A program made the translations under genes and the position numbers. A model generated the notes under the pieces. That model did not search any database. It was not told the DNA's origin and saw only the letters and a program-made list of their open reading frames with translations. From Methylophilaceae bacterium (GTDB taxonomy: Bacteria; Pseudomonadota; Gammaproteobacteria; Burkholderiales; Methylophilaceae), in NCBI GenBank assembly GCA_013141125.1, contig JABFRO010000001.1:1364001-1428000 (forward strand): DNA of 64,000 nucleotides, given 5' to 3'. Within the stretch, counting starts at the first letter, position 1. Each line of letters opens with the position of its first letter. Positions 31,092-42,364 of the stretch are shown piece by piece.

Positions 31092-31150
31092 AAAAATACC
31101 GCTATTCCACTTAAATAGTTCACGTTAACTCAACCCAATAGTTGAGTTTA

Positions 31151-33010
31151 CTACTCGGTTAATTTTTTTTCAATCGCTGATATGATGCCTGCGGCATTAA
31201 GCCCACATTCCGCCAACATGTTTTCATGTACGCCGTGCTCAATAAACACATCAGGCAGACCCAGGCATAATATAGCAATGTGGCTACCAATACCTTGCAA
31301 TACCTCCATCACGGCGGCACCCGCACCTCCCATGATGGCGTTTTCTTCAATGGTCACCAGCAAGTCATATTGAGTAGATAACTTCGCAATAAGTTCCACA
31401 TCCAGTGGCTTTACAAAACGCATGTTGGCTACCGTAATATCCAGCGTATTTGCCACTTCCAGTGCCGGGCTTACCATGCTACCAAATGCCAATAATGCGA
31501 TTTTTTTACCCGAATACCCAGCACCTTCACGCAACACTTCTGCACGGCCTATGGGTAAAGCCTGCATAGCTTTGGAAATTTCCACACCTGAACCACAACC
31601 ACGCGGATAACGTACAGCGGTAGGGCCATCGTATTGAAACGCAGTGTAGAGCATCTGCCTGCATTCGTTTTCATCGCTTGGTGCCATCACTACCATATTG
31701 GGAATACAACGCAAAAAGCTAAGATCAAAACTACCTGCATGAGTTGGGCCATCCGCGCCCACCAAGCCAGCACGGTCTATGGCCAATACAACGGGCAGAT
31801 TTTGTAGTGCAATGTCATGTATAAGCTGGTCGTATGCACGTTGCAGGAAAGTTGAATAAATCGCAACTACCGGCTTCAAACCGTCGCAAGCCATGCCGGC
31901 AGCAAAGGTGAGCGCATGTTGCTCGGCAATACCCACATCAAAAAAGCGCTTCGGATATTTTTCTGCGAAGTCATTCAGACCCGAACCATCAGACATAGCA
32001 GGCGTAATGCCAATTAATCGTTCATCCTGGCTGGCCATATCCACCAGCCACTCACCAAACACCTGAGTGTAGGTTTTTTTGCCAGCCGCAGCCAGAGAAT
32101 CGCCATTGCTCGGATCGAATTTACCAACCCCGTGGAATTTACCCGGGTTATTTTCAGCAGGTAGATAGCCTTTTCCCTTTTGTGTTGAAACATGTAAAAA
32201 CTGCGGCCCTTTAAGATGGCGAATATTATTTAGTGTTGCGACTAGCGTATCGAGATCATGGCCATCAATTGGCCCATGATACTGAAAACCAAACTCCTCA
32301 AACAGTGTGCTTGGCGTAATCATGCCTTTCACATGCTCTTCCGTGCGTCTTGCCAGCTCTAAAATGTTCGGTGCCACGCCCAACACTTTTTTTGTACTGG
32401 AACGCAAATGGTTGTATAACTGGCCGGACATTAGTCGGGTGAGATAATTATTCAACGCACCCACATTTGGGGAAATCGACATATCATTATCATTCAAGAT
32501 TACGAGCAGATTAGCATCCATGGCTCCCGCATTATTCAGCGCTTCAAACGCCATGCCTGCCGTCATGGATCCATCACCTATGATAGCTACTGCGCGACGC
32601 TCTGAGCCAGCATGCTGGGCGGCAACTGCCATGCCAAGCGCGGCTGATATGGAAGTGCTGGAATGACCAGCACCAAAACTATCATATTCACTCTCAAAGC
32701 GACGCGGAAAACCAGCAATGCCACCGGGTTTTCGCAGCCCACTCATGGCTAGCCGACGACCCGTCAGAATTTTATGTGGGTAGGTCTGATGTCCAACATC
32801 CCATACCAGCTTGTCGTCAGGCGTGTTAAACACATAATGCAAGGCAATCGTAAGTTCAACCACCCCTAAATTGGAAGAGAGATGGCCGCCGGTTTGCGAT
32901 ACGCTTTCAATCACAAACGCACGCAATTCTTCAGCTAAAGCGGGTAATTGTTTGCGATCCAGATCACGAAGTTGATCGGGAGAGTTAATACTGTCGAGTA
33001 AAGGATACAT
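31151..33010 (-). CDS. dxs: 1-deoxy-D-xylulose-5-phosphate synthase
   Basis: Thiamine diphosphate enzyme joining pyruvate and glyceraldehyde 3-phosphate at the entry of the MEP isoprenoid pathway. It is 619 residues from the ATG at 33010; a TTG at 33031 is less likely. [17 protein letters not shown], the ThDP motif [18 protein letters not shown], and DVGIAEQHA with the catalytic Glu are all present. It lies 26 bases after ispA, giving xseB-ispA-dxs, a very common arrangement. Confidence 0.97.
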   Translation of the reverse strand: MYPLLDSINSPDQLRDLDRKQLPALAEELRAFVIESVSQTGGHLSSNLGVVELTIALHYVFNTPDDKLVWDVGHQTYPHKILTGRRLAMSGLRKPGGIAGFPRRFESEYDSFGAGHSSTSISAALGMAVAAQHAGSERRAVAIIGDGSMTAGMAFEALNNAGAMDANLLVILNDNDMSISPNVGALNNYLTRLMSGQLYNHLRSSTKKVLGVAPNILELARRTEEHVKGMITPSTLFEEFGFQYHGPIDGHDLDTLVATLNNIRHLKGPQFLHVSTQKGKGYLPAENNPGKFHGVGKFDPSNGDSLAAAGKKTYTQVFGEWLVDMASQDERLIGITPAMSDGSGLNDFAEKYPKRFFDVGIAEQHALTFAAGMACDGLKPVVAIYSTFLQRAYDQLIHDIALQNLPVVLAIDRAGLVGADGPTHAGSFDLSFLRCIPNMVVMAPSDENECRQMLYTAFQYDGPTAVRYPRGCGSGVEISKAMQALPIGRAEVLREGAGYSGKKIALLAFGSMVSPALEVANTLDITVANMRFVKPLDVELIAKLSTQYDLLVTIEENAIMGGAGAAVMEVLQGIGSHIAILCLGLPDVFIEHGVHENMLAECGLNAAGIISAIEKKLTE

Positions 33011-33036
33011 ATTCAGTCTGTATATTTCCAAATATT

Positions 33037-33954
33037 TTAAAAACTACGCTGGGTAATAAAATCAGCTAATTCAATCAAGCGCCTGGCCTCTTGCCCATAG
33101 ACAGCTAGCGGCCGTAGCGCATTTTCATGCAGATCAAGCGCCAACTGTTTGGCGCGACCCAAACCCAGAATGGTCACATACGTTGGTTTATTGCCTTGTG
33201 CATCCTTACCTGCCGTTTTACCCAATGTTTCTGTATCAGCCTCGGCATCCAGAATGTCATCCACCACCTGAAAAGCCAAGCCAATATTTTGCGCGTAGTG
33301 ATCTATCGCCTTAATACGATCAAGATCCAACTCAGCCTCCTTGTCATCCGCGCAATAGGCACCCAACAACGCTGCAGCGCGAATCAGAGCCCCTGTTTTA
33401 TGAATATGCATCAACTCAAGTTCAGATTGATCGAGATTGTAACCAACACTGGCAAGATCAATGGCCTGACCGCCAGCCATACCGCGTGAACCGCTGGCAA
33501 CAGCCAACAAATGCACCATTTCAAGTTGCAGCCGTGGATGCTGACAAAAATCCTTTTGCGCGAGAATCTGGAAAGCCAGCGTTTGCAAAGCATCACCCAC
33601 CAACAGCGCGGTCGCATCATCATATTGCTTATGACATGAAGGCTTACCTCGGCGCAGATCATCATCGTCCATACACGGCATATCATCATGCACCAAAGAA
33701 TAAGCATGAATCAATTCAACCGCTGCAGCTGCCACGTCAATTTTATGCAAATCAGCACCACACAACTCACCTGCCGCATGAGCCAACAAAGCACGCACAC
33801 GCTTGCCACCACCCAACACAGCATAGCGCATCGCCTGATGTAAACGCTGCGGGACAATTTCTTCACTAGGCAATAGGTGCCCCAGCACTTGTTCGGTTCG
33901 GCTCTGCATCGCAGATGCCCAAATTTTAAATGTAGTTGTTTGATTATCAGTCAT
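33037..33954 (-). CDS. ispA: (2E,6E)-farnesyl diphosphate synthase
   Basis: Condenses isopentenyl diphosphate with DMAPP and geranyl diphosphate. It is 305 residues from the ATG at 33954. The first aspartate-rich motif is [14 protein letters not shown] and the second is [20 protein letters not shown] binds substrate. The frame continues far upstream, but that part overlaps xseB; the chosen ATG overlaps the xseB stop by 8 bases, which is the usual layout. Confidence 0.96.
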   Translation of the reverse strand: MTDNQTTTFKIWASAMQSRTEQVLGHLLPSEEIVPQRLHQAMRYAVLGGGKRVRALLAHAAGELCGADLHKIDVAAAAVELIHAYSLVHDDMPCMDDDDLRRGKPSCHKQYDDATALLVGDALQTLAFQILAQKDFCQHPRLQLEMVHLLAVASGSRGMAGGQAIDLASVGYNLDQSELELMHIHKTGALIRAAALLGAYCADDKEAELDLDRIKAIDHYAQNIGLAFQVVDDILDAEADTETLGKTAGKDAQGNKPTYVTILGLGRAKQLALDLHENALRPLAVYGQEARRLIELADFITQRSF

Positions 33955-34189
33955 TGGTGGCAGTAAAAGTTTGTAATTGATTGGATTCGTTAAGGATGCG
34001 CACTTCTTGCTCGACATCAGCCAGTGATTTCTGACAGGCCTGCAACAGCTCAACGCCTCGCTTATAGGCAATAAAAGACTGTTCAAGCGGCATCTGGCCT
34101 GATTCCATGTTGCCGACGATAGACTCAAGCTCAGTCAGTGCATCTTCAAAATTGGCAGGGGGTGTCTTGGGACGTGTAACTTTGCTCAT
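33947..34189 (-). CDS. xseB: exodeoxyribonuclease VII small subunit
   Basis: An 80-residue helical protein that partners XseA in exonuclease VII. The family core FEDALTELESIVGNMESGQMPLE-type segment spans about residues 13-35 and is followed by YKRGVELLQACQKSL. The start at 34189 (MSKVTRPK) was preferred over a longer in-frame extension. It heads xseB-ispA-dxs. Confidence 0.93.
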   Translation of the reverse strand: MSKVTRPKTPPANFEDALTELESIVGNMESGQMPLEQSFIAYKRGVELLQACQKSLADVEQEVRILNESNQLQTFTATND

Positions 34190-34259
34190 ATTAACCAACC
34201 TTGCGAAGGCTTGCACCTTAACAAAATCGTGACGCACGGTCAAATTCGAGCAAGCCCCA

Positions 34260-34919
34260 TCAATACCTTTTGGTTAAGGTCAACACCAAGCCTTCACGTT
34301 TCATTTCCATTCGATTTAGTGCGGTCATTCCCAGCAAAACTATCTGAGGTGAGCCACCTTCAAGCACCACTGCGTCCACTTGATGCAAGATAATGCCACC
34401 CAATTTCAAGGTGTTGATGACGACATAATAGGCATCCACAATGCCACTTGCCGTTTGCATTTGGATTTTTTTGCCTTTTTTGTAATCAATCCCGGCATAT
34501 TTGGCATCACCACTATTCATTGCAATAGCCGTTGCCCCGGTATCCACCAAAAATTTTAGTGTAGCGCCGTTAATCTGCCCCTCACTAAAATAATGTCCAG
34601 CAGCATTGGCATATAAAACCACACTGCCAGCGGCCGAAGTCGGGCTGGCAGCAGCAGTAAAAGCTGAACCCATACCTAACTCTTTGCGCTTACCTTCAAT
34701 TTCCAGCGTAGCCTTGTTACTGTCTGCCGACAACAGTCGGACACCTTCTGCTGAAGATTGACCAACAGACAATGTGATTGGCTTGCTGCCATTAATCACC
34801 AGCACGGCTTTGCCATTAAATAAACCTACCACGTTAACTCGCATTTCCGCCCATGCACAATTTTGCGTTAGCAGATTTGCCAAAACCAGTAAACACTTAA
34901 TCAAATTACGCAATGGCAT
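34260..34919 (-). CDS. retropepsin-like aspartic protease family protein (clan AA)
   Basis: A 219-residue protein with a signal peptide (about 1-25, cleavage after AWA). Its C-terminal single-domain pepsin-like module has the catalytic motif FLVDTGATAIAMN at about residues 128-140, and the flap-like region and LLGMTALNRMEM close it. Family members are probably membrane- or periplasm-associated; substrates are unknown. The N-terminal third (about 26-80) has no motif I recognise. It is divergent from recQ across a 207-bp gap. Confidence 0.85.
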   Translation of the reverse strand: MPLRNLIKCLLVLANLLTQNCAWAEMRVNVVGLFNGKAVLVINGSKPITLSVGQSSAEGVRLLSADSNKATLEIEGKRKELGMGSAFTAAASPTSAAGSVVLYANAAGHYFSEGQINGATLKFLVDTGATAIAMNSGDAKYAGIDYKKGKKIQMQTASGIVDAYYVVINTLKLGGIILHQVDAVVLEGGSPQIVLLGMTALNRMEMKREGLVLTLTKRY

Positions 34920-35126
34920 CTATAGCTTGCCTCCAAGAGGGTAAATTCTGGCTTAATAAATAGGATGCCAAGCTCATATGTGCTGTATGTGAACATACGA
35001 TGTACGAATGTCATGGCTGCCAGGTGAATCAAGCCTTATATTAGGGAATCTCCGGCGTAAAATAATCCCCTAAATGTTAGTATTTAACAACAATCTACAA
35101 GCTGCATAAAATTCACCCTTCACGCC

Positions 35127-36971
35127 ATGAATAATCCCACCTCCGCCCAGCAACTCCTGCATGACATCTTCGGCTACGACAGTTTTCGTGGCGAGCAGCT
35201 GGCTATTGTAAACCATGTAGCCACTGGCGGTGATGCGCTGGTGCTGATGCCTACGGGTGGCGGCAAATCGCTGTGTTATCAGATTCCGGCTTTATTGCGA
35301 CCAGGCGTGGGGATTGTGGTGTCGCCACTGATTGCGCTGATGCAGGATCAGGTAGACGCCTTGCACCAGCTGGACGTGAAGGCGGCGTTTCTTAATTCCA
35401 GTCTGGATGCCGACACGGCGCGCGAGGTGCAGCGCCAATTGCTGCGCGGTGAGCTGGATTTATTGTATGTAGCACCGGAGCGCATGCTCGCTCCCAGCTT
35501 TCTGGCGCTGCTGGAGCAAGTGCAGCAAAGTGCGGGCATTGCCTTGTTTGCGATTGATGAAGCGCATTGCGTTTCGCAATGGGGGCATGATTTCCGTCCC
35601 GAATACCGCGCACTGACGGTGTTGCATGAGCGCTTTCCCACTGTGCCGCGCATTGCGCTGACGGCAACCGCCGATGCACCGACGCGCGCGGAAATTATTG
35701 AACGCCTGACGCTGGAGCAGGCGCGCCAGTTTGTTTCCAGCTTTGACAGACCCAATATCCACTACCGGGTGACACAGAAAAACAATGCGCGCAAGCAATT
35801 GCAGGCGTTTCTTGAAAGTGAACACCATAGCGATGCCGGCATTGTGTATTGTTTATCACGCAAAAAAGTGGAAGACACCGCCGCCTGGCTAAAAGAGCAG
35901 GGCTGGGATGCACTGCCTTATCACGCGGGATTGGATGCCGCCACGCGCAATGCCAATCAGCGCCGTTTTCTGCGTGAGGAAGGGGTTATCATGGTGGCCA
36001 CCGTGGCTTTTGGCATGGGCATAGACAAGCCCAATGTGCGTTTTGTGGCTCATCTTGATTTACCCAAAAGCATGGAAGGCTATTATCAGGAAACCGGGCG
36101 CGCCGGGCGTGATGGGCTGCCTGCTAATGCCTGGATGGCTTATGGTTTGGGCGATGTGGTTTCCATGCGCCAAATGTTGAGCAGTGGCGATGCGCCTGAA
36201 GAACGCAAACGTCTGGAGCTGCAAAAACTGGATGCCTTGCTTGGGTTTTGCGAATCCACTTCCTGCCGCCATCAAACCATCTTGCGCTATTTTGGCGAGG
36301 AACATCCCGGCGACTGCGGCCAATGCGACAACTGTCTGGAACCGGTAGATACCTGGAATGGCACGCAAGCCGCGCAGATGGCGCTGTCCTGCGTTTATCG
36401 TACCGGCCAGCGTTTTGGAGCCGGACATCTGATCGACGTGTTACTGGGCAAACTCACGCCGCAGGTGAACAATTTTCAGCATCAAAACCTTTCCACCTTT
36501 GGCATAGGCAAAACGCACGCGCAGTCGCAATGGAGCAGTGTTTATCGACAATTGATCGCGGCTGGATTTTTAGAGGCGGATATGGCAGCCTATGGTGGCC
36601 TGAAACTCACAGCAAGCTCACGCCCGGTATTGCGCGGTGAAACAGAAATCTGGCTGCGCACCGATGCCGAACCGGTGAAGCGCAGCCCCAACAAATTCAG
36701 CAAGGCCGAACGCGCCTCCCGCGCCAAGGAAGCTTTTTCCAGTGTAGGGGATGATCCGCTATGGCAAGCGCTCAAAGCCAAGCGCATGGAACTCGCGCGT
36801 GAACAAGGTGTGCCGCCGTATGTCATCTTTCACGACAGCACCTTGCTGGAAATCATGAACCGTCTGCCTGAAACCCTGGATGAGCTGGCGAGGATTCCCG
36901 GCGTGGGGCAAGCCAAGCTAACGCGTTATGGCGATGATATTCTTAAAGTGCTGGAAGATAAACGCCAATAG
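35127..36971 (+). CDS. recQ: ATP-dependent DNA helicase RecQ
   Basis: A 3'-5' helicase that processes stalled forks and suppresses illegitimate recombination. The 614 residues show Walker [13 protein letters not shown], the DEAH box [19 protein letters not shown] and motif [13 protein letters not shown] zinc-binding Cys set covers about 375-400 ([15 protein letters not shown]), followed by a winged helix and a C-terminal HRDC domain ending [16 protein letters not shown]. It is the first plus-strand gene of the window. The composition is more GC-rich than the minus-strand genes before it. Confidence 0.97.
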   Translation: MNNPTSAQQLLHDIFGYDSFRGEQLAIVNHVATGGDALVLMPTGGGKSLCYQIPALLRPGVGIVVSPLIALMQDQVDALHQLDVKAAFLNSSLDADTAREVQRQLLRGELDLLYVAPERMLAPSFLALLEQVQQSAGIALFAIDEAHCVSQWGHDFRPEYRALTVLHERFPTVPRIALTATADAPTRAEIIERLTLEQARQFVSSFDRPNIHYRVTQKNNARKQLQAFLESEHHSDAGIVYCLSRKKVEDTAAWLKEQGWDALPYHAGLDAATRNANQRRFLREEGVIMVATVAFGMGIDKPNVRFVAHLDLPKSMEGYYQETGRAGRDGLPANAWMAYGLGDVVSMRQMLSSGDAPEERKRLELQKLDALLGFCESTSCRHQTILRYFGEEHPGDCGQCDNCLEPVDTWNGTQAAQMALSCVYRTGQRFGAGHLIDVLLGKLTPQVNNFQHQNLSTFGIGKTHAQSQWSSVYRQLIAAGFLEADMAAYGGLKLTASSRPVLRGETEIWLRTDAEPVKRSPNKFSKAERASRAKEAFSSVGDDPLWQALKAKRMELAREQGVPPYVIFHDSTLLEIMNRLPETLDELARIPGVGQAKLTRYGDDILKVLEDKRQ

Positions 36972-37082
36972 GCGCTCTTTTCATGCGCCCAGCCACAGGG
37001 TATAGTAAACATACCTTAGCCTGAGTATGGATATTTGTAATACTGATGCAGGGTCTACCTAGTCAATCACCAGCGGAGAATC

Positions 37083-37607
37083 ATGATGAAGAAATTGTTT
37101 TTTGTCTTAATAGCAGCGTTCTTTTACTCTATGAGCGCTTTTGCAGCCGTTAATCTCAATACCGCAACCAAGGAAGAACTGGAATCACTTAAAGGCGTAG
37201 GCCCGGCAAAAGCCCAGGCTATTCTGGATTATCGTCAAAAAAATGGCAGCTTCAAAACTGTCGATGACTTGAATAATGTGCCGGGCTTTGGTGATAAAAC
37301 GCTGGCTAAATTAAGAAGTGAAATCAGCGTCAGCGGCAAGACTACGGTAGCCGCGCCCGTTGCAGCGCCAGCCAAAGCCACACCAGCGGCAAAAGTAGAC
37401 AAATCCAAATTGACCGACAAACCAGCAAAGGAACCTAAAGTAGTGCCCGCACCTGCTCCCGCACCAACGGCAGCAGCTCCAGTAGCTGCACCAGCCAAAC
37501 CGGAAGACAGCGCAAAAGCCGCCAAAAAAGCTGCTGCTGAAGAGAGGAAAGCAGCCAAAGCTGCCAAAAAAGCAGCCGATGCTGCAGCCGCACCAGCTGC
37601 CAAGTAA
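37083..37607 (+). CDS. ComEA-like helix-hairpin-helix protein with Lys/Ala/Pro-rich tail
   Basis: A 174-residue secreted or periplasmic protein. A signal peptide (about 1-21, ending AFA) is followed by a ComEA-type double helix-hairpin-helix DNA-binding domain (about 23-83; LNTATKEELESLKGVGPAKA and FGDKTLAKLR). A long tail of Ala, Lys and Pro follows with no motif. ComEA proteins bind incoming DNA during natural transformation, but stand-alone HhH proteins like this are widespread and their role is often untested. A ribosome binding site GCGGAG precedes tandem ATGs. It ends at a strong terminator. Confidence 0.85.
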   Translation: MMKKLFFVLIAAFFYSMSAFAAVNLNTATKEELESLKGVGPAKAQAILDYRQKNGSFKTVDDLNNVPGFGDKTLAKLRSEISVSGKTTVAAPVAAPAKATPAAKVDKSKLTDKPAKEPKVVPAPAPAPTAAAPVAAPAKPEDSAKAAKKAAAEERKAAKAAKKAADAAAAPAAK

Positions 37608-37613
37608 TCTTTA

Positions 37614-37673
37614 GCAACTTCGGTCATAAAAAAGCCCCGTTTGTTTGCGGGGCTTTTTTATGACCGAAGTTGC
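37614..37673. terminator. bidirectional terminator with 26-bp perfect arms
   Basis: A perfect inverted repeat, arms 37614-37639 and 37648-37673, with an 8-base loop. The GCCCCG/CGGGGC core is flanked by six A and six T residues, so it terminates transcripts from both sides. It separates the convergent comEA-like gene and metG, ending 15 bases before the metG stop. Confidence 0.92.
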
Positions 37674-37688
37674 TTTCGCGCCTAAAAT

Positions 37689-39749
37689 CTACTTCACGCG
37701 CATTCCAGGCTGGGCACCGGCATCCGGTGCCAGAATAAACGGCCCGCCACGCTCGTCGGAAGCTGCCAGCACCATGCCTTCGGACAGGCCGAATTTCATC
37801 TTGCGCGGAGCCAGATTGGCTACCATCACCGTCAGGCGCCCCACCAGCGTGGCGGGGTCATAAGCTGATTTAATCCCGGCAAACACCTGACGCGGTTTTT
37901 CCTCGCCTATATCTAGTGTTAGTTTCAGCAACTTTTCCGCACCTTCCACATGCTCGGCGTTGACGATTTTGGCAATGCGCAAATCCACTTTGGCAAAGTC
38001 GTCAATGGAGATATAAGCGGGTTCTTCCGTCACGATTTCAGCTTTGGCTTCGTTTTGCTGATGCTGGGCATGGCGCTGTTCGGAATGCGCTTGTGGAATA
38101 GGCTGCAAGCTTTCCTTGTTGGCTTCCACCATGGCTTCGATTTGTTTAGGCTCAACGCGTGTCAATAAATGCTGATAGGCGTTGATGGTGTGGCCGGAGG
38201 CCAGATTGACATTAACATCGTCCCATATCAACGCCTCAATATTAAGAAAAGCCTCCACTTGCTTGGCAAGCTCGGGCAGCACAGGCTTGAGATATAGCGT
38301 CAAATCTCTGAACAGGCGCAAGGCGGTGCTGCAAACGATATGCAGCTCCTCTTCTTTTCCCTCTTCTTTCGCCAGACTCCAGGGTTTTTTATCTGCAATA
38401 TATTGATTGGCGACATCCGCCAGCGCCATGATCTCGCGCAAGGCACGGCCAAAATCGCGCGCTTCGTAACTATTGCGAATAGTTTCGGCTTTGGCGGCAG
38501 AGTTTTTCTCGATGTCGGAAGCGCTTGCTTCTCCCAACTTTCCTGCAAAATTTTTGCTGATAAACCCTGCTGTGCGGCTGGCAATATTCACATATTTACC
38601 CACCAGATCACTATTCACCCGCGCCACAAAATCTTCCAGATTGAGGTCTATGTCTTCCATGGTGCCGTTGATCTTGGCGGCGTAGTAATAGCGCAGATAT
38701 TCGGGATTCTTCACATGCTCCAGATAGCTGCGCGCGTTAATGAAAGTGCCGCGTGATTTGGACATTTTTTCGCCATTCACGGTTAAAAAGCCATGGGCGA
38801 AAACTTGCGTGGGTTTGCGGTAGCCGGAGTATTCCAGCGTGGCAGGCCAGAATAGCGCGTGGAAATAGAGAATATCCTTGCCGATGAAATGGTACAGCTC
38901 GGTGGTGGAATCCTGTTTCCAGTATTCGTCAAAATCCAGCCCGGCTTTACCGCACAGGTTTTTAAAACTTGCCATATAGCCGATAGGTGCATCCAGCCAC
39001 ACGTAAAAATACTTGCCCGGCGCATCGGGGATTTCAAAACCGAAATACGGTGCATCGCGCGAAATATCCCAATCGGACAAACCGGATTCAAACCATTCGC
39101 CCACCTTGTTGGCGGCCTCATTCTGCAAGCTGCCGGAGCGTGTCCAATTCTGCAAAAATTCGCCGCATTCGGAAAGCTTGAAGAAGAAATGCTCGGTTTC
39201 CTTACGCACCGGCACCGCGCCGGAGACCGCTGAGAACGGGTTAATCAGCTCGGTGGGGTTATAGGTGGCGCCGCAAACTTCGCAGGAATCGCCATACTGA
39301 TCCTTGGCATGGCACTTGGGACATTCGCCTTTGATGAAGCGATCCGGCAAAAACATATTCTTGACCGGATCAAAATACTGTTCAATGGTCTTGCTGGCGA
39401 TTTTGCCTGCGGCTTGCAATGCCTGGTAAATACCGCTGGCCAGCACGCGATTTTCTTCGGAATTGGTGGAATAATAATTATCGAATTCCACCAGAAAATC
39501 GGCAAAGTCGGCGCTGTGTTCGGCATGAACGCGGTCTATCAGCTGCTCAGGCGTAATGCCCTCTTTCTCGGCGCGCAGCATGATGGGAGTGCCGTGGGTA
39601 TCATCGGCGCACACATAATGCACGCTATGCCCCTGCATTTTCTGAAAACGTACCCAAATATCGGTTTGGATATATTCGACCAGATGACCAAGATGAATGC
39701 TGCCGTTGGCGTAGGGCAAGGCGGAGGTGACCAGGATTTTGCGTGGCAT
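37689..39749 (-). CDS. metG: methionyl-tRNA synthetase
   Basis: Charges tRNA-Met. The 686 residues form the long dimeric type. The HIGH-like motif is ANGSIHLGH (about 14-22), the zinc knuckle is [17 protein letters not shown] (about 143-160) and the KMSKS loop is [11 protein letters not shown]-terminal tRNA-binding OB-fold (about 580-686, [12 protein letters not shown]) provides dimerisation and tRNA affinity. It is divergent from the mrp gene across 106 bases. Confidence 0.97.
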   Translation of the reverse strand: MPRKILVTSALPYANGSIHLGHLVEYIQTDIWVRFQKMQGHSVHYVCADDTHGTPIMLRAEKEGITPEQLIDRVHAEHSADFADFLVEFDNYYSTNSEENRVLASGIYQALQAAGKIASKTIEQYFDPVKNMFLPDRFIKGECPKCHAKDQYGDSCEVCGATYNPTELINPFSAVSGAVPVRKETEHFFFKLSECGEFLQNWTRSGSLQNEAANKVGEWFESGLSDWDISRDAPYFGFEIPDAPGKYFYVWLDAPIGYMASFKNLCGKAGLDFDEYWKQDSTTELYHFIGKDILYFHALFWPATLEYSGYRKPTQVFAHGFLTVNGEKMSKSRGTFINARSYLEHVKNPEYLRYYYAAKINGTMEDIDLNLEDFVARVNSDLVGKYVNIASRTAGFISKNFAGKLGEASASDIEKNSAAKAETIRNSYEARDFGRALREIMALADVANQYIADKKPWSLAKEEGKEEELHIVCSTALRLFRDLTLYLKPVLPELAKQVEAFLNIEALIWDDVNVNLASGHTINAYQHLLTRVEPKQIEAMVEANKESLQPIPQAHSEQRHAQHQQNEAKAEIVTEEPAYISIDDFAKVDLRIAKIVNAEHVEGAEKLLKLTLDIGEEKPRQVFAGIKSAYDPATLVGRLTVMVANLAPRKMKFGLSEGMVLAASDERGGPFILAPDAGAQPGMRVK

Positions 39750-39855
39750 AGGAATTAACTTTAGATTTTTGCGTAAAAGCTCATTTTAGCAAATGACGCG
39801 CTTTGTCACATAAGATAAAATTTGCAGCTTACATCACCTTTAAAAAGTCACGCTC

Positions 39856-40944
39856 ATGGCCATCTCGGAAACCGATATTCAAACCGTACTCAAAGCCACC
39901 ATAGACCCTAACACTGGCAAAAGCTTTATCGCCAGCAAATCTGCCAAAAACATCAAAATCACCGGCGATCACGTCAGTCTGGATATCCTGTTGGACTACC
40001 CGGCCAAAAGCCAATTCTCCAGCATTCGCGCCTTGGTGGAAAGCGCACTGAAAACCCTGCCTGAAATCGGTACTGTCGCGGTTAGTGTCAGCAGCCGTAT
40101 CGTTTCGCATAGCGTGCAGCGCGGCGTGCAATTGCTGCCAAATGTTAAAAACATTATCGCTGTGGCTTCCGGCAAAGGCGGCGTGGGAAAATCCACCACT
40201 GCGGTCAATCTGGCCTTGGCACTGGCAGCAGAAGGTGCCAATGTAGGCATACTGGATGCCGACATCTATGGCCCCAGCCAACCGCAAATGCTGGGCATTT
40301 CCGGCCGTCCGGAAAGCAGCGACGGCAAAAGCATGGATCCCATGCGCAGCCACGGCATACAAGCCATGTCGATAGGCTTTTTGGTAGATGTGGATACGCC
40401 CATGGTATGGCGCGGGCCTATGGTCACCGGTGCGCTGGAGCAATTGCTGCGCGATACGCGCTGGGATAATCTGGATTATCTGGTGATTGATTTGCCCCCA
40501 GGTACCGGCGATATTCAACTCACACTGGCACAAAAAGTTCCGGTCACCGGCGCTATTATCGTCACCACCCCGCAAGATATAGCCTTGCTGGATGCGCGCA
40601 AGGGTTTGAAAATGTTTGAAAAAGTCGGCATACCAATTTTGGGCATCGTCGAAAACATGAGCACGCACATTTGCAGCCAATGCGGCCATGAAGAACACAT
40701 TTTCGGCGCGGGCGGTGGAGCCGCCATGTGCAAGGATTACAACGTGGATCTACTGGGCAGCTTGCCGCTGGATATTAGAATCCGCGAACAAGCCGATAGC
40801 GGTAAGCCCACGGTTATTGCTGAACCAGACGGCAAAATTGCAGAAATCTACAAGCAGATCGCCCGCACCACCGCCATCAAGCTATCTCAACTGGCACAAG
40901 ACCACAGCAGCAAGTTTCCTAATATTGTGATTCAAAATACTTAG
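39856..40944 (+). CDS. apbC: iron-sulfur cluster carrier protein Mrp/ApbC
   Basis: P-loop NTPase that carries 4Fe-4S clusters to target proteins. The 362 residues start with a MIP18/DUF59-like domain (about 5-85). The deviant Walker A ASGKGGVGKSTTAVNL follows (about 102-117), then the switch DADIYGPSQPQMLG. The cluster-bridging CSQC pair is in the HICSQCGHEEHIFG block. The metG-mrp divergent pair is conserved in many beta- and gammaproteobacteria. Confidence 0.95.
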   Translation: MAISETDIQTVLKATIDPNTGKSFIASKSAKNIKITGDHVSLDILLDYPAKSQFSSIRALVESALKTLPEIGTVAVSVSSRIVSHSVQRGVQLLPNVKNIIAVASGKGGVGKSTTAVNLALALAAEGANVGILDADIYGPSQPQMLGISGRPESSDGKSMDPMRSHGIQAMSIGFLVDVDTPMVWRGPMVTGALEQLLRDTRWDNLDYLVIDLPPGTGDIQLTLAQKVPVTGAIIVTTPQDIALLDARKGLKMFEKVGIPILGIVENMSTHICSQCGHEEHIFGAGGGAAMCKDYNVDLLGSLPLDIRIREQADSGKPTVIAEPDGKIAEIYKQIARTTAIKLSQLAQDHSSKFPNIVIQNT

Positions 40945-40951
40945 CAACTAC

Positions 40952-41731
40952 GTGACCTTATTCTCACGTTATATTGGCATTGATTATTCCGGTGCTGAAA
41001 CTGCCAATTCCAGTCTGAAAGCGCTGCGGGTTTATCTGGCAGAAGGTGATACCGAACCGGCAGAGGTCTTGCCGCTGCCCAGTTCGCGCAAATATTGGAC
41101 GCGGCGCGGCATTGCCGAATGGTTGATAGAAAAACTAGCCGAGGATGTGCCTACGCTGGTAGGCATGGATCATGGCTTTTCCTTTCCCCTGCGTTATTTT
41201 GAAGTGCATTTGTTGCCGCCCGATTGGCCAAGTTTTCTGGATGATTTTCAGCAGCATTGGCCCACCGATCGTGACCATCTGTATGTGGATTTCATTCGTA
41301 TAGGCTCACATGGCAATGGCGCGGAACGTATGGGCAATTCACGCTGGCGGCGTTTGGCGGAAATCCGTTGCGGTGCAAAATCAGTGTTTCATTTCGATGT
41401 GCCGGGCTCTGTCGCTAAATCTACCCATGCCGGCATTCCCTGGTTGCGCGTAATCCGCCAGCAGTTAGGCGAGCGTGTGCATTTCTGGCCATTTGATGGC
41501 TGGGATATTGCCGCAGGCAAATCGGCCATGGCCGAAGCCTACCCGGCACTATGGAAGAAAAATTACCCCGGCGCTGGCCGCACAGCGGATCAGCACGATG
41601 CCTACAGCATTGCCGCCGGATTGCGCGATGCTGACCGTGAAGGTTGTTTGCAAGCGCTGTTGCACCCCGAAATGTTGGCAAGAGAACGTGGGGAAGCCGA
41701 AGTGGAAGGCTGGATATTGGGTGTGCCGTAA
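40952..41731 (+). CDS. DUF429 family protein
   Basis: A 259-residue cytoplasmic protein beginning at a GTG, 7 bases after mrp, so probably translated from the same message. The N-terminal YIGIDYSGAE strand with a conserved Asp, MDHGFSFPL and the C-terminal DQHDAYSIAAGL (late acidic residues) suggest the RNase H-like fold proposed for DUF429. The function of the family is not established. It converges on the terminator at 41818. Confidence 0.7.
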   Translation: MTLFSRYIGIDYSGAETANSSLKALRVYLAEGDTEPAEVLPLPSSRKYWTRRGIAEWLIEKLAEDVPTLVGMDHGFSFPLRYFEVHLLPPDWPSFLDDFQQHWPTDRDHLYVDFIRIGSHGNGAERMGNSRWRRLAEIRCGAKSVFHFDVPGSVAKSTHAGIPWLRVIRQQLGERVHFWPFDGWDIAAGKSAMAEAYPALWKKNYPGAGRTADQHDAYSIAAGLRDADREGCLQALLHPEMLARERGEAEVEGWILGVP

Positions 41732-41817
41732 GCTTTCAAGTTAACGGGTTTCATTTTTATTGAATGCCGATTTCCTTTAGTGCGACGGGCTACTAAGCCA
41801 GGAAGAAGCACAAACAA

Positions 41818-41845
41818 AAAAAGCTGAGTAAAAACTCAGCTTTTT
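41818..41845. terminator. bidirectional hairpin terminator
   Basis: Twelve-base arms (AAAAAGCTGAGT and complement) with a 4-base loop, A-run on the left and T-run on the right. It lies 20 bases past the stop of the leftward Lys/Ala/Pro-rich gene and 86 bases after the DUF429 gene, so it can end both. Confidence 0.88.
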
Positions 41846-41865
41846 GACTTAATGCTTGAATAAAC

Positions 41866-42201
41866 TTACTTGGCCGGGGCAACCTCAGTAGCCGGTGCAG
41901 CTTCGGCAGCTGGTTTCTTGGCATGTTTTTTAGCATGCTTCTTCTTTGAAACCTTCTTTACCGGTGTTGCCGCTGGTTTTTCTGCAGGCGCTGCAGCAGC
42001 GGCAGGTGCTGGAGCTGGTGCAGCGGGTTTGGTAGCTTCAGTTACTGCAGATTTCAAAGTATCGGTAGCGGCTGCTTTAGCCTTATCGGTAGCGGCAGAC
42101 TTGGCTGCATCAACCGCAGGTGCGGCTAGATCAACCGCATAGGCAACGCTAACAGAGGCAGCGAAAAGACCAGCAATCAAAGTGGCGATCATTTTATTCA
42201 T
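41866..42201 (-). CDS. small exported Lys/Ala/Pro-rich protein
   Basis: A 111-residue protein with a signal peptide (MNKMIATLIAGLFAASVSVA, about 1-22). Ala/Asp/Lys-rich helical repeats follow (about 26-58), then a Pro/Ala linker and a very basic segment (KKVSKKKHAKKHAKK, about 82-96). I see no known domain. The ATG at 42201 follows an AAGGAG site at good spacing; an in-frame start 5 codons upstream is less likely. The tail resembles that of the HhH protein at 37083 in composition only. The 163 bases upstream hold nothing else I recognise. Confidence 0.75.
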   Translation of the reverse strand: MNKMIATLIAGLFAASVSVAYAVDLAAPAVDAAKSAATDKAKAAATDTLKSAVTEATKPAAPAPAPAAAAAPAEKPAATPVKKVSKKKHAKKHAKKPAAEAAPATEVAPAK

Positions 42202-42364
42202 TTGAAACTCCTTCATTAAGATAAAAAACGTAACTGCTCGGGATTAAAACCACACAGAGAACCAGTAAGCTACCCAACTCCCAGTAAGTGCATTGTACTC
42301 ATCAGCCTTACACGAACCTTACAACATGAAAAATCAAGCAAAAAAATGTAGAGGCTCTAAGAAA

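Noticed and set aside
39829-40698. 289-residue frame opposite mrp
   Set aside because: Shadow of the well-supported Mrp/ApbC gene; no start signal or domain.
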